A DNA stretch of 64,000 nucleotides from Hamadaea flava (GTDB lineage Bacteria > Actinomycetota > Actinomycetes > Mycobacteriales > Micromonosporaceae), in contig NZ_JAMZDZ010000001.1 in assembly GCF_024172085.1 (NCBI RefSeq), positions 1,302,001-1,366,000 of the forward strand, given 5' to 3'. Every line of letters starts with the position of its first letter. Position 1 is the stretch's first letter. The position numbers and the translations under genes were made by a program. Of this stretch, positions 8,715-17,768 are shown piece after piece. The notes beneath the pieces were generated by a model. It did not search any database. It was not told where the DNA came from and saw only the letters and a list, made by a program, of their open reading frames with translations.

Positions 8715-9743
8715 ATGGAGCACCGTCACCTGGGCCGAAGCGGCCTGCAGATCAGCGCCATCACGTTCGGCAGCTGGCTCACCCACGACTCGTCGGCCGC
8801 CGACTCGGCCAAGGCGACCTTGCGTACGGCGCTCGACGCGGGGATCACCACGTTCGACACCGCCGACGTCTACGGCCGCCCGGAGTTCGGGGCCGCCGAG
8901 GAACTGCTCGGCGACACCCTCCACGGCGTACGCCGAGAGTCGCTGGAGATCCTCACGAAGGTCTGCCTGCGTACCGGGCCGGGGGCCAACGACGAGGGCC
9001 TGTCCCGCAAGCACATCCTGGAGAGCTGCCACGCCTCGCTGCGCCGGTTGCGCACCGACTACGTGGACCTCTATCAAGCTCACCGGTTCGACCCGAGGAC
9101 GCCGCTCGAGGAGACCATGACGGCCTTCGCCGACCTGGTACGCCACGGCAAAGCGCTCTACATCGGCGTCTCGGAGTGGACGGCGGCGCAGATCGAGGCG
9201 GGCGCGGCGCTCGCCCGGGAGTTGCGCGTACCGCTGATCTCCAACCAGCCGCAGTACTCGATGCTCTGGCGGGTGATCGAGGCCGAGGTCGTTCCGGCGG
9301 CCCAGACCGCCGGGCTGGGCCAGATCGTCTTCTCGCCCGTCGCCCAAGGTGTGCTGACGGGCAAATACCTCCCCGGTACGCAGCCGCCCGCCGACTCGCG
9401 CGCGGCCTCCGCGAAGGGCTCCGCCTTCGTCGGCCGATACATGTCGGACCCGGTGCTGGCCGCGGTGCAGCGACTCAAGCCGATCGCCGACGAGTTCGGC
9501 GTCACCCTCGCCCAGCTCGCCGTGGCCTGGGTGCTGAGCCGGCCAGGTGTCAGCGCGGCGATCATCGGCGCGTCCCGGCCCGAGCAGGTCGCCGAGAACG
9601 CGGCCGCCGTCGAGGTCAAGCTCGACGACGACGCGCTCGCGCGGATCGACGCGGCGCTCGTGGACCCCGTCCACGGCGACCTCGTCGAACGCGACCCGGC
9701 CAAGACCGCCCGGCCGTTCGACGTCATGCCCGCCTGGCGCTGA
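8715..9743 (+). CDS. Aldo/keto reductase
   Basis: The 342-residue NADPH-dependent oxidoreductase belongs to the potassium-channel beta-subunit/YghZ-like branch of the aldo/keto reductases. The catalytic tetrad is visible: Asp and Tyr in TFDTADVYGRPE (about residue 47-55), Lys in ILTKVC and His in YQAHRFD. The C-terminal cofactor loop IIGASRPEQVAENA is also present. ATG 8715 gives the family N-terminus (MEHRHLGRSGLQ); an upstream in-frame extension to 8619 lacks family similarity. Substrate unknown. Confidence 0.88.
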   Translation: MEHRHLGRSGLQISAITFGSWLTHDSSAADSAKATLRTALDAGITTFDTADVYGRPEFGAAEELLGDTLHGVRRESLEILTKVCLRTGPGANDEGLSRKHILESCHASLRRLRTDYVDLYQAHRFDPRTPLEETMTAFADLVRHGKALYIGVSEWTAAQIEAGAALARELRVPLISNQPQYSMLWRVIEAEVVPAAQTAGLGQIVFSPVAQGVLTGKYLPGTQPPADSRAASAKGSAFVGRYMSDPVLAAVQRLKPIADEFGVTLAQLAVAWVLSRPGVSAAIIGASRPEQVAENAAAVEVKLDDDALARIDAALVDPVHGDLVERDPAKTARPFDVMPAWR

Positions 9744-9775
9744 CCCGAGCGCGCTTCCCCACCTGACGGACTCCT

Positions 9776-9834
9776 GCAGATCACGGTTATCCATGCCTCA
9801 ACCGGCGTCGGAAGCATGCGTAACCGTGATCTGC
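9776..9834. repeat. Palindromic element, family A copy 1
   Basis: GCAGATCACGGTTATCCATGC (9776-9796) pairs with GCATGCGTAACCGTGATCTGC (9814-9834) with two mismatches around a 17-nt loop. It lies between two convergent genes, so it could also end transcription here. Confidence 0.85.
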
Positions 9835-9838
9835 ACCC

Positions 9839-10417
9839 CTACATGAAGGTGCGGGCGGCGGCTTCGACGCGATCCCGGTAGCCGGCCCAGAAGCCGGCGT
9901 CGGTCGTCGGCAGGTTCGACACGTCGGCCCGTAGGCCCACCGCGCCGTCGATCAGCTCGCGGACGAGGTCGGCGTGGCCCGCGTGGCGCTGCGCCTCGGC
10001 GGTCATGTGGCAGAGGATCTTGTGCAGGGTGACGGCGTTGGTCGCCGGGTTCCACCAGGGCACGTGCCCGATCGCGGTCAGCGGCAGCTCGGTGATGGTG
10101 CTGTCGGCGTGCGCCCAGGCCCGCTCCCACAGGCCGAGGATGTCGGCCCGGCTCTCCTCGGGCGTGACCCACATGTCGGCGTTGTCCTCCATGTCGTCGC
10201 TCAGCCAGGGCGCGACCTCTGGGAACGGCCGGTCGAAGGTGTTGCCGAAGTATCCGGCGGTGATGATCGCCACGTGCTTGACCAGGCCGAGCAGGTTGGT
10301 GCCGGTGGGCACGAGCGGCCGTCGCACGTCGTACTCCGTCAGGCCGTCGAGCTTCCAGATCAGCGCGTCACGGGCGGCGTACAGGTAGTGGACCAGGTCA
10401 TCCTTGGGGTCGCTCAT
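9839..10417 (-). CDS. DinB/DUF664 family protein
   Basis: The 192-residue protein is a predicted four-helix bundle of the DinB superfamily (DUF664 branch), whose members bind a divalent metal with three histidines and include mycothiol-dependent transferases and hydrolases. Candidate ligands are in LGLVKHVA (about residue 48) and in HMTAEAQRHAGHAD (about residues 138-150). Mycothiol is the usual actinobacterial thiol, so a thiol-transferase role is plausible but not shown. ATG 10417 fits the family start (MSDPKDDLVHYL). Its stop adjoins a family A palindrome. Confidence 0.78.
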   Translation of the reverse strand: MSDPKDDLVHYLYAARDALIWKLDGLTEYDVRRPLVPTGTNLLGLVKHVAIITAGYFGNTFDRPFPEVAPWLSDDMEDNADMWVTPEESRADILGLWERAWAHADSTITELPLTAIGHVPWWNPATNAVTLHKILCHMTAEAQRHAGHADLVRELIDGAVGLRADVSNLPTTDAGFWAGYRDRVEAAARTFM

Positions 10418-10497
10418 GCCGACAGCATAGGTTGCAACCGTTCGGGCACCGGACCCGTGTCCATCGGCGAGAAGATCCCTACGGACAGGCGGTACAC

Positions 10498-12372
10498 GTG
10501 GATTTCGTCGAGTTCTACCGGGCGACCTCACCCCGGACCCTGCGCTACGCGTACGGTCTCACGGGTGATCTCCCCCAGGCCCAGGACGTGGTCCAGGAGG
10601 CTTACGCCCGCGCCTGGCAGCGCTGGCGCAAGGTCAGCGGGTATGACGACGCCGAGGCGTGGTTGCGCCTGGTGGTCACGCGTCTGGTCTTCGACTGGTG
10701 GCGGCACTTGGCGGTACGCCGAAAGGCGCCGGCGGCTCGCGTAGGCGTCGTCCCACCGCCCTCCGAGGACACGGTCCTGCTGACCACCGCGCTTCGGCAG
10801 TTGCCGGAGCCGCAACGGCGCGCTCTCGCCCTGCATTACCTGCTCGACCTGCCCATCGGCCAGATCGCCGCCGAGACCGGGGTGGCCGAGGGCACGGTGA
10901 AGTCGTGGTTGTCGCGGGGCCGGGTGGGGCTGGCCGAGGCGCTCCGGGAGGAGTCCGACGCGGCGAAGATCCCGCCCGTCGAGGACGTCACGCGCCGGGC
11001 CCGCCGCCGTACGCGTACCCAGGTGGCCACCGCTGCGGGCCTGGCCGTGCTCGCGATCCTGGTGCTCGCGACGGTGATCTTGCGGGGCACTGCCGCCGAC
11101 CCGAACCCGCCGCAGCCGGTCGCGCCGACCACGAGCCCGGTCGCGTTCCGCAAGCTGGAGCAGGTCGGCGACGTCGCGGTGACGATGCCGAGCGGCGTCG
11201 ACTTCGGGATGGCCGAGATCGTGGGCGATCGGGGATTCGTCGCCTGGCGCGGGCCGACCGGGCAGCTCGGCCTGGGCGCGGTCGACGTGCGGACCGGCAA
11301 GGCGCTGTGGCCGGTGCGGACGCTGCCGGGCACGTTCGGCGACTGGAACGGCATGATCGCGCTGCCGAACGCGATCGTCAGCATCGGCGAACACGACGAC
11401 GGCACGAGCCCGGACAAGGAGATGTTCGTCGTCGACCCGGCGACCGGGAAGCTGCGTTGGCATCGGGGCATGGACGTCAACGGGTTCGACATCCTGGCCT
11501 ACCCGGACGTGATCGTGCTGGCCGATCACGACGCGAAGAAGACCACGGCCTACGACTGGGTGACCGGGCAGCCGAAGTGGAGCTTCGACCGGGCGATCAG
11601 CACCACCTTCGGTACGCACACCGCCGGGGATCTCACCTCCCCCGCCGGCTACCGATCCGGGCCGTTCGCCACCCTGGAGAGCGGCAGCACGCTGCTCCAA
11701 GTCGACGACGCCGGAACCCTCACCGAGTACGCCGTCGCCACCGGCAAGCCGACCGGGCGCTCCTGGCCGGGTGCTGAGGGCGGCACCGGAACCAACGCCG
11801 GCTTCATGGCGTACGACGGCAAGGTCTACACCGTGTCCGGCTCGTCGCTGCGGGTGCTCCGGCTGGAGGCAGGCCAGCAGTGGCAGCCGCTCTACACGGC
11901 CGAGGTGCCGGTGGCGTCGCCGGACAACGGCAACCGCCTGCAGAACCTGACTCCGTGCAGGCGGGGACTGATCTGCGTCCTGGACGGCGACCTGTTCCAG
12001 GCAGACGTCGTCGCACTCGACGGGTCCAAGGTCGTCTGGCGTACGCGGATCGCCGGCGCCGAGACGATGCTGCCCGCCGGGGAGTACGTCTCCGTCTCGG
12101 GGAGCAGCGAGAAGGGCCCGCACAGCGTGCTGCTGGACGGCCGCGGCAAGGACGTGCTGACCGACGCCGAACGGGCCGGGACGGTGACGCGCGTAGCCGG
12201 GAACGCGGTGTTCCTCTACCACGACGGGCACCTGTTCGGGCTGGACCTCGGCACCCGGCGCCGGACCGATCTCGGCGCGTTCGAGCAGGCCGGGCTCGGC
12301 CCGGGGGTCGGCTCGAAGGTTCTGATCACCCAGTCCGGCAGCGGCTTCAAGCTCTACCGCTTCGCGGGGTGA
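10498..12372 (+). CDS. ECF-type sigma factor fused through a membrane helix to a PQQ-like beta-propeller
   Basis: One uninterrupted frame of 624 residues joins three parts. Residues 1-75 are sigma-70 region 2 (DLPQAQDVVQEAYARAWQRW), about 95-150 are region 4 with its helix-turn-helix (PIGQIAAETGVAEGTVKSW), a basic stretch leads to one membrane helix at 176-196, and 215-624 would lie outside as a beta-propeller with repeats such as LDGSKVVWRTRI and DPATGKLRWHRG. The layout suggests a membrane-tethered sigma factor whose exposed domain senses something or that is released by cleavage. No anti-sigma gene is adjacent. GTG 10498 is the likely start; a TTG at 10432 would add 22 unrelated residues. 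Confidence 0.85.
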   Translation: MDFVEFYRATSPRTLRYAYGLTGDLPQAQDVVQEAYARAWQRWRKVSGYDDAEAWLRLVVTRLVFDWWRHLAVRRKAPAARVGVVPPPSEDTVLLTTALRQLPEPQRRALALHYLLDLPIGQIAAETGVAEGTVKSWLSRGRVGLAEALREESDAAKIPPVEDVTRRARRRTRTQVATAAGLAVLAILVLATVILRGTAADPNPPQPVAPTTSPVAFRKLEQVGDVAVTMPSGVDFGMAEIVGDRGFVAWRGPTGQLGLGAVDVRTGKALWPVRTLPGTFGDWNGMIALPNAIVSIGEHDDGTSPDKEMFVVDPATGKLRWHRGMDVNGFDILAYPDVIVLADHDAKKTTAYDWVTGQPKWSFDRAISTTFGTHTAGDLTSPAGYRSGPFATLESGSTLLQVDDAGTLTEYAVATGKPTGRSWPGAEGGTGTNAGFMAYDGKVYTVSGSSLRVLRLEAGQQWQPLYTAEVPVASPDNGNRLQNLTPCRRGLICVLDGDLFQADVVALDGSKVVWRTRIAGAETMLPAGEYVSVSGSSEKGPHSVLLDGRGKDVLTDAERAGTVTRVAGNAVFLYHDGHLFGLDLGTRRRTDLGAFEQAGLGPGVGSKVLITQSGSGFKLYRFAG

Positions 12373-12375
12373 ACC

Positions 12376-12430
12376 GGCTGACCCGGCTGAGCGGCCTGAC
12401 CCGGCTGAGCGGCCTGAGCCGGGTGAGTTC
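12376..12430. repeat. Short tandem repeat between convergent genes
   Basis: About three imperfect copies of an 18-bp unit CCGGCTGAGCGGCCTGAC fill the gap between the sigma-propeller gene and the RCK gene. No coding role is apparent. Confidence 0.6.
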
Positions 12431-12432
12431 CG

Positions 12433-14139
12433 TCAGGCGGTCCGCGATCCGGCCACCGAGCGGCGGATCAGCGCGCTGAGCCCGGCCCGGGTGCCGACCA
12501 CGGTCAGTCGATCGTTGGTCCGCATCCGGCGGGCCGGTGCGGGCCGCCACAGCGGCCGGGGTTCGCCGAACTCGTTGAGCGCGATCACCCGTAGGTCGCC
12601 CGGATCGTCGGCGTCGGCGATCCGGGCGCCGTCCAGATCGGACCCGGCCGCTACGACCACCTCTGCCAGCAGCAGCACCCGGCGTTCGACTGGGATGGTG
12701 CCGATGACCTCGCGGTCCATCAGCGCCTCCGCGAACGCCGGAGCGGCCAGGTAGGAGACGCTGTGCGAGTAGGGCAGGTTGAACGTCCGGCGTACGCGCC
12801 GGGCCAGGTCGCCGTCGAACAACCGCAGCACGACGTGCAGGCTGGCGCGCAGGTTCCGCGCCCGCAACGCGGTCTCCAGGTTGGACGCGTCGGAGTTGGT
12901 GATGGCGAGCAACGCCCGCGCCTGGTCGACCCCGGCCGCCCGGAGCGTCGACTCCCGGCCGGGATCGCCGATCACGAGCGGAATGCCGAGTTCCCGGGCC
13001 AGCGGCACGCCCCGGGACTTCTCCTCGGCGGCGATGGCGACCATGCGTACGCCGCGATCGTGGAGCAGCCGCAGGACGCGGGTTCCCACCCCGCCCAGCC
13101 CGGCGACGACCAGGTGGTCGGCGTGCGGCTGGCGCAGGCGTACCTCGGCGACGGCCAGCCGGGCGCGCACCATTCCCTCGACGACCAGCGCGGTGATCAG
13201 CGGCACCAGGGCGAGCCCGGCGACGCCGAGGATCAGCTGCAACGTCTTCTGCCACGGCGAGTAGCCGTCGGTCGCCTGTGGTCCACCTAGGACGGTTGCG
13301 AGCGCTTGGTAAGACGCCTCGCCGGGGCCGACCTTCAGGCTGACGGCGAGGGCGGCGGTCGCGACGACGATCAGGCCCAGCACCACGCTGATGGCGATCC
13401 GGGACTTGCGGGAGACCAGCGTGCCGAGGAACGTCCTGGCGACGCCGATCCGGCGGCCCTTCGCGGGCGCGGGCCGAGCGCCCAAAGTGGACTCCAGGTC
13501 GGGGATGCCGCGCAGATCGGCGAGCACCAGATCGGCGGCCTGCTCGTCCCGGGGCAGCATCCGCGGTCCGCCGTCCGCGGCGGTGTCGGCCAGACCGCAG
13601 ATCACATACCGGTCGCTGACGTCGGCCCGTCGGACCACGACGAGCGTACGCTGCGCGACCTTGACCGGGTTGGCGGCGACCTCCCGCAGCGCGGAGGCGA
13701 CCAGGGCCGGGGCGGCGATCTCGGAGTCCGACAGCACCTTGCAGTCGCCGAGCAGCGGCTCGATGCTGTGCGCCAGGCTGCTGTTGTACATCCGGATCAC
13801 GATGCGCATCCGGGCGGACTGCTCCCGGGCCTGCAACGCCAGATGGATGTTGCCGACGTCGTCCTGGGCGGTCAGGGCGAGCCCGGCCGCGTCGGTCAGC
13901 CGGGCCAGCTCCAGCGCCTTCTCACTGACCCGTTCGACCACCAGGACGCGTACGCGGTCCAGCTCGGCGAAGTCACGGGCGCCGGGCTGGTGCTGCTGCT
14001 CCTCCGTCATGACCACCACGACGTCGGTGTCGTACCGGGTGGTGAGCTGTTCGGCCAGCCGGTACGCGAGACCGTCGAAGCCGCAGACCACGAAGTGCGC
14101 CGAGACCGGGGTGCGTTGCGCCGGGGTGGGAAGGGTCAC
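12433..14139 (-). CDS. Double TrkA-N/RCK domain membrane protein, channel-like
   Basis: The 568-residue protein has a first nucleotide-binding RCK/TrkA-N domain at about 12-170 (start HFVVCGFDGLAYRLAEQL), two membrane helices at about 248-268 and 299-321, and a second RCK domain from about 341 (HLVVAGLGGVGTRVLRLL) with a C-terminal TrkA-C-like region. The overall design is that of a two-helix ion channel gated by RCK rings. The loop between the helices (ATVLGGPQATDGYSP) sits where a potassium pore would be but lacks TVGYG. The start is GTG with a weak ribosome site. It could be a divergent cation channel or a nucleotide sensor. Confidence 0.75.
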   Translation of the reverse strand: MTLPTPAQRTPVSAHFVVCGFDGLAYRLAEQLTTRYDTDVVVVMTEEQQHQPGARDFAELDRVRVLVVERVSEKALELARLTDAAGLALTAQDDVGNIHLALQAREQSARMRIVIRMYNSSLAHSIEPLLGDCKVLSDSEIAAPALVASALREVAANPVKVAQRTLVVVRRADVSDRYVICGLADTAADGGPRMLPRDEQAADLVLADLRGIPDLESTLGARPAPAKGRRIGVARTFLGTLVSRKSRIAISVVLGLIVVATAALAVSLKVGPGEASYQALATVLGGPQATDGYSPWQKTLQLILGVAGLALVPLITALVVEGMVRARLAVAEVRLRQPHADHLVVAGLGGVGTRVLRLLHDRGVRMVAIAAEEKSRGVPLARELGIPLVIGDPGRESTLRAAGVDQARALLAITNSDASNLETALRARNLRASLHVVLRLFDGDLARRVRRTFNLPYSHSVSYLAAPAFAEALMDREVIGTIPVERRVLLLAEVVVAAGSDLDGARIADADDPGDLRVIALNEFGEPRPLWRPAPARRMRTNDRLTVVGTRAGLSALIRRSVAGSRTA

Positions 14140-14192
14140 GAGGGGATCGTATAGAGCCCTGTCCCCTCCCGCCCGGCCACACTGGACCGATC

Positions 14193-15203
14193 TCAGTTGG
14201 TCGGCGGGGCACCGCTCGGCGGGGTACCGCCACCGCCGGGAGCACCGCTGGGCGGGGTGCCGCCCGGCCCGCCGGGACCGCCCTCACCGCCGCCGGGCGG
14301 GGCCTGACCGCCACCGCCCGCCTTCGTGCCGGTGTCCACGCCGACGTTCAGCGACACGGCGTACCCGCTGGTCACGTCGCCGGTCACCGTGCCGAGCTGC
14401 AGCGCGCCCGAGTCGTCGCCGAAGACGTTGTCGGTGCTCAGGCTGACCTTCGACATGTTGGTCACCGACTGCTCGTAGCCCTTGGTCGCGTACGCCGTCT
14501 TGCAGACGTCGGCCGGCAGGGCTACCTGGGAGGTCGCGATGGCCTTGGTCGAGTCGGTGATGCTGGCCTGGTCCGGATAGACCTCGAAGTGGATGTGCGG
14601 CCACCGCCCGTCGTAGCAGGCGGGAAAGATGCTGGTGTACTTCACCTTCCCGGCGGCGTCGGTGACCTGGACCCCACGCAGGTAGTTCTGATCCGTGATG
14701 CCCTCGGAGTACAGCGAGTACCTGCCGTCACGGTTGGCGTGCCACACGTAGACCGCCACGCCCGCGAAGGCGGCGCCTCCGTTGGCCAGGTCCTTGATCG
14801 TCAGTTCCAGGGTCATCGGGATGCCCTCGGCGGTCGCGTCGCCGGTGCCGAAGCTCGACCGGATGTCGCTGCGGACGATGCCGCTCTGCTCCAGGACGTC
14901 CGGTCCGTTCGAGCCGTCGCCCGGGTAGGGGCCGGCCGTCTCCTCGGGGATCTCCCCGGCCGAGGTCGAGGTGTTCTCGGCCGATGTGCCGCCCGAGCCG
15001 CTGTCGTCGGACTTGCCGCACGCGGCGAGCCCGATCCCGGCCACGCCCAGTCCGAAGGCGGCCAGCAGCTTGCGGCGGCCGAGCAGCGTCTGCATGTCGA
15101 AGCGCAGACCTTGGTCGTAGATGTCCTCGTCGGGCTTGGCCAGCGGGCGGCCCTCGTAGGTCGGCGGCTGCGCTGACGGCCCCGATGGCGCTGTCTTGCC
15201 CAT
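14193..15203 (-). CDS. Tat-exported intradiol ring-cleavage dioxygenase-like lipoprotein
   Basis: The 336-residue protein matches the intradiol dioxygenase fold. Probable non-haem iron ligands are Tyr in RDGRYSLYSE, Tyr in FPACYDGRW and the two His of PHIHFEV. It carries a twin-arginine signal (GRRKLLAAFG) followed by a lipobox (GLAACGK), so it would be exported folded and anchored outside. A Gly/Pro-rich tail of about 50 residues (PGGPGGTPPSGAPGGG) ends the protein. Extracellular members of this family attack catechol-type aromatics, often from lignin, but the substrate here is unknown. ATG 15203 is chosen because GAGGAG lies 7 nt upstream. Confidence 0.85.
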   Translation of the reverse strand: MGKTAPSGPSAQPPTYEGRPLAKPDEDIYDQGLRFDMQTLLGRRKLLAAFGLGVAGIGLAACGKSDDSGSGGTSAENTSTSAGEIPEETAGPYPGDGSNGPDVLEQSGIVRSDIRSSFGTGDATAEGIPMTLELTIKDLANGGAAFAGVAVYVWHANRDGRYSLYSEGITDQNYLRGVQVTDAAGKVKYTSIFPACYDGRWPHIHFEVYPDQASITDSTKAIATSQVALPADVCKTAYATKGYEQSVTNMSKVSLSTDNVFGDDSGALQLGTVTGDVTSGYAVSLNVGVDTGTKAGGGGQAPPGGGEGGPGGPGGTPPSGAPGGGGTPPSGAPPTN

Positions 15204-15346
15204 CACACATCTCCTCGTCGTCGGAAACTCTCGCCGGATTCCCAAGTCGGAGTCCTTCGTCGGATATCTCGGCGTTCACCCCATCCTGGGAGCCGTTCCT
15301 CGGCGGGGGCCGTGACGAATCTCGAAGCAGCCTGTGAGTCCGCTGC

Positions 15347-16219
15347 TCAGGCGATGTGCGTACGCGTCAGCGTCGGCGAATTGGCGAGCACCGCCACTCC
15401 GGTGCAGATCAGCAGCCCGGACGCGGTCAGCCCGGCGAGCGCGGCGGGCGTCGTCGGCGGGACGGCATCGAACAATACGGCACCCCATAGCCAGGCCGCG
15501 ATCGGGTCGGCGACGGTCATCGCGGTGAGCGCCGCCGGAAACGAGCCGCTGGCGTACGCGTCCTGGGCGAGGATCGCCGCGACGAGCCCGGACAGCGGCA
15601 GGACGTAGGTCGGCCAGCTGGTCAGCGCGGTGGACAAGGAGTGCGTGGTGACCACGATCAGGACGGCGGTGAGGCTGAACCCGATCCCGGCCGCCGTGCC
15701 GATCAACGCCGTACGCAGTGTGCTCCGCGCGACGTGGGCCACCCCGACGAGCACCCCCATGAGCACGGCCACGATCACCACGACGTACGGCAGCAGGCGC
15801 AGCCGGTCGAAGGTCTGCGGTACACCGCCCCGCGCGGTGACCAGCGTGATGATGCCGAGGCAGGCGGCCGCGCTGCCGAACCAGTCCCGGACCAGCGGGG
15901 CGCGCCGCAGTTTCGCCGTCGCGAACGGCAGCGCGAACATCAGCTGTACGCACAGCAGCGCCTGCACGATCGAGATCGACCCCAGGTGCAGGGCGCTGGC
16001 GTGGCAGGCGAAGCCGAGGACGTTGAAGAGCATCCCGGTCCACCACAGTCGTGACCGCACGATGCGGGGCAACAGGGCCAGCACCGGAACCACCCGGGCG
16101 ATGCGATGGGTCGGCGGCTCGGCGGCCACCGCGATCGCCCGGGTCGCGGTCGACTGGGCGGCGGCCGCGGTGGCGAAGGACAACGCGGAGGCCAGCGCGA
16201 GAAGGATGCCGGTCAGCAT
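15347..16219 (-). CDS. DMT-superfamily transporter (EamA-like)
   Basis: The 290-residue protein consists of about ten hydrophobic helices in two halves, as in drug/metabolite transporters. ATG 16219 begins directly with the first helix (MLTGILLALASALSFATAAA). No substrate motif is visible. It is divergent from the mannosyltransferase cluster. Many relatives in actinobacteria are unannotated efflux proteins. Confidence 0.7.
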   Translation of the reverse strand: MLTGILLALASALSFATAAAAQSTATRAIAVAAEPPTHRIARVVPVLALLPRIVRSRLWWTGMLFNVLGFACHASALHLGSISIVQALLCVQLMFALPFATAKLRRAPLVRDWFGSAAACLGIITLVTARGGVPQTFDRLRLLPYVVVIVAVLMGVLVGVAHVARSTLRTALIGTAAGIGFSLTAVLIVVTTHSLSTALTSWPTYVLPLSGLVAAILAQDAYASGSFPAALTAMTVADPIAAWLWGAVLFDAVPPTTPAALAGLTASGLLICTGVAVLANSPTLTRTHIA

Positions 16220-16379
16220 GCCCGCATGATCCAGGGGGTGGGCGGCCTCCTTCCGGCCGTCCGATGAACGCGACGCGAACGGTCCCGATGCGGGACCGAG
16301 GCGGAGCGGTAACCGGCGCATCATGCGCGGCTCACCGGCGGGCCGTCCGGCGGTCACGAAAGGCTGGCACCCTGCCGGG

Positions 16380-17768
16380 GTGCTGACGGCGGGGGAACCA
16401 GAGCTGCGGGCGTGGAAGCTGGACGCGGTCACCGGCTACCGCCTGCTCGGAGTAGCGGGTGCGATCCTGGTCGCGGGCACCGGCTGGGCCGCGGGCGCGT
16501 TGCCGGTCGAGAACGCGGGATCGTGGCGCGACCACGCCCTGTCGGCCGTCCTCTTCGGATACTGCGGCATCACGATGCTGGTGGCGGCTTGGATCTGGGC
16601 CGGGCGCACCCGCGACCGCGCCACTCCGCGCAGTCTGCTCGTCACGCTCGTGCTCTGGTCCGCCCCGCTTGTCGCCGGGCCGCCGCTGTTCAGCCGGGAC
16701 GTGTACGCGTACCTGGCGCAGGGCGCGATGGCGGTCGCCGGGCTGGACGTCTATTCCAGCGGCGTCGGCAGCCTCGGCGGAATCCTGGGCGCGCAGGTCC
16801 CGGCGATGTGGCAGGACACTCCGACGCCGTACGGGCCGGTCTTCGTGGTGCTGGCCGCCGGGATCGCCGCCCTCGTCGGGTCGAAGCTGATCGCCGGGCT
16901 GATCGGGATGCGGCTGCTCGCCCTGGCCGGCGTCGTGCTGATGACGGCCTGCCTGCCGACCGTCGCCCGGCGCTGCGGCGTCGACCCGGCGGCGGCGCTC
17001 TGGTTGGGCGCGCTCAACCCGCTCGTCCCCCTGCACCTGGTCGCCGGGGCGCACAACGAGGCGGTGATGCTCGGCCTGCTGATCGCCGGGATCGCGCTGG
17101 CCCTGCGCGGGCGATTCGCTTTCGCCGCCGTCCTGGTGACCTTGTCCGCCCTGGTCAAGGCCCCGGCGGTGGCCGGGTTGGCGGTGGTGGCCGCGCTGTG
17201 GTGGCAGCACCTGCCCGGACGTACGCGTCATGTGCACGCCGTTGTGCGTACAACTGTGATCGGAGCGGTGACGTGCGTGGCCGTGACCGGCGCGACCGGC
17301 CTGGGTTACGGCTGGATCGCCTCCCTGAGCACCCCGATCTCGCCGCAGAGCTGGTCGGTGACCAGCGCCCTGGGTCGTGCGTCGCGGCTGGTGCTGGACG
17401 CGGACGGCCCGGCGGTGATGCGGTTCTGGGCGTGGTGCGGGCTGGCCGCGACGCTCGCCGTGGCCGCGTGGAGCTGGTGGCGGCGTGACCGGTTCGGGCC
17501 GGTGACCGCGGCCGGCCTGAGCCTCGGCGCACTGGCGCTGCTCGGCCCGGCGACCCGCCCCTGGTACGCCCTCTGGGGCCTGGTCCTCATCGCGGCCGCC
17601 GCCCCCGCCGGACGAGTACGCCGCTGGTCCGCCGCGACGTGCGGAGTCCTCGCGTTCGCCGTCCTGCCGAGCGGATTCGGCCCGGACGGACCCCAAGCCC
17701 TGTACGCCGTCGCCGGAGTCGCGCTCGCGTGCACAGGGCTGATTCTGTTGCGGCGGTTGGCATCGTGA
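16380..17768 (+). CDS. Polyprenol-phosphate-mannose-dependent mannosyltransferase, MptB-like
   Basis: The 462-residue protein has about twelve hydrophobic segments. The first extracytoplasmic loop holds FSRDVYAYLAQGAM with the acidic residue expected of a GT-C fold glycosyltransferase, and TPYGPVFV follows. This pattern fits the actinobacterial MptB/alpha-1,6-mannosyltransferase family, which lengthens lipomannan from polyprenyl-phosphate mannose on the outer face of the membrane. GTG 16380 is preferred but ATG 16323 is in frame. It overlaps the next gene by 4 nt (GTGA), so the two form an operon. Confidence 0.72.
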   Translation: MLTAGEPELRAWKLDAVTGYRLLGVAGAILVAGTGWAAGALPVENAGSWRDHALSAVLFGYCGITMLVAAWIWAGRTRDRATPRSLLVTLVLWSAPLVAGPPLFSRDVYAYLAQGAMAVAGLDVYSSGVGSLGGILGAQVPAMWQDTPTPYGPVFVVLAAGIAALVGSKLIAGLIGMRLLALAGVVLMTACLPTVARRCGVDPAAALWLGALNPLVPLHLVAGAHNEAVMLGLLIAGIALALRGRFAFAAVLVTLSALVKAPAVAGLAVVAALWWQHLPGRTRHVHAVVRTTVIGAVTCVAVTGATGLGYGWIASLSTPISPQSWSVTSALGRASRLVLDADGPAVMRFWAWCGLAATLAVAAWSWWRRDRFGPVTAAGLSLGALALLGPATRPWYALWGLVLIAAAAPAGRVRRWSAATCGVLAFAVLPSGFGPDGPQALYAVAGVALACTGLILLRRLAS

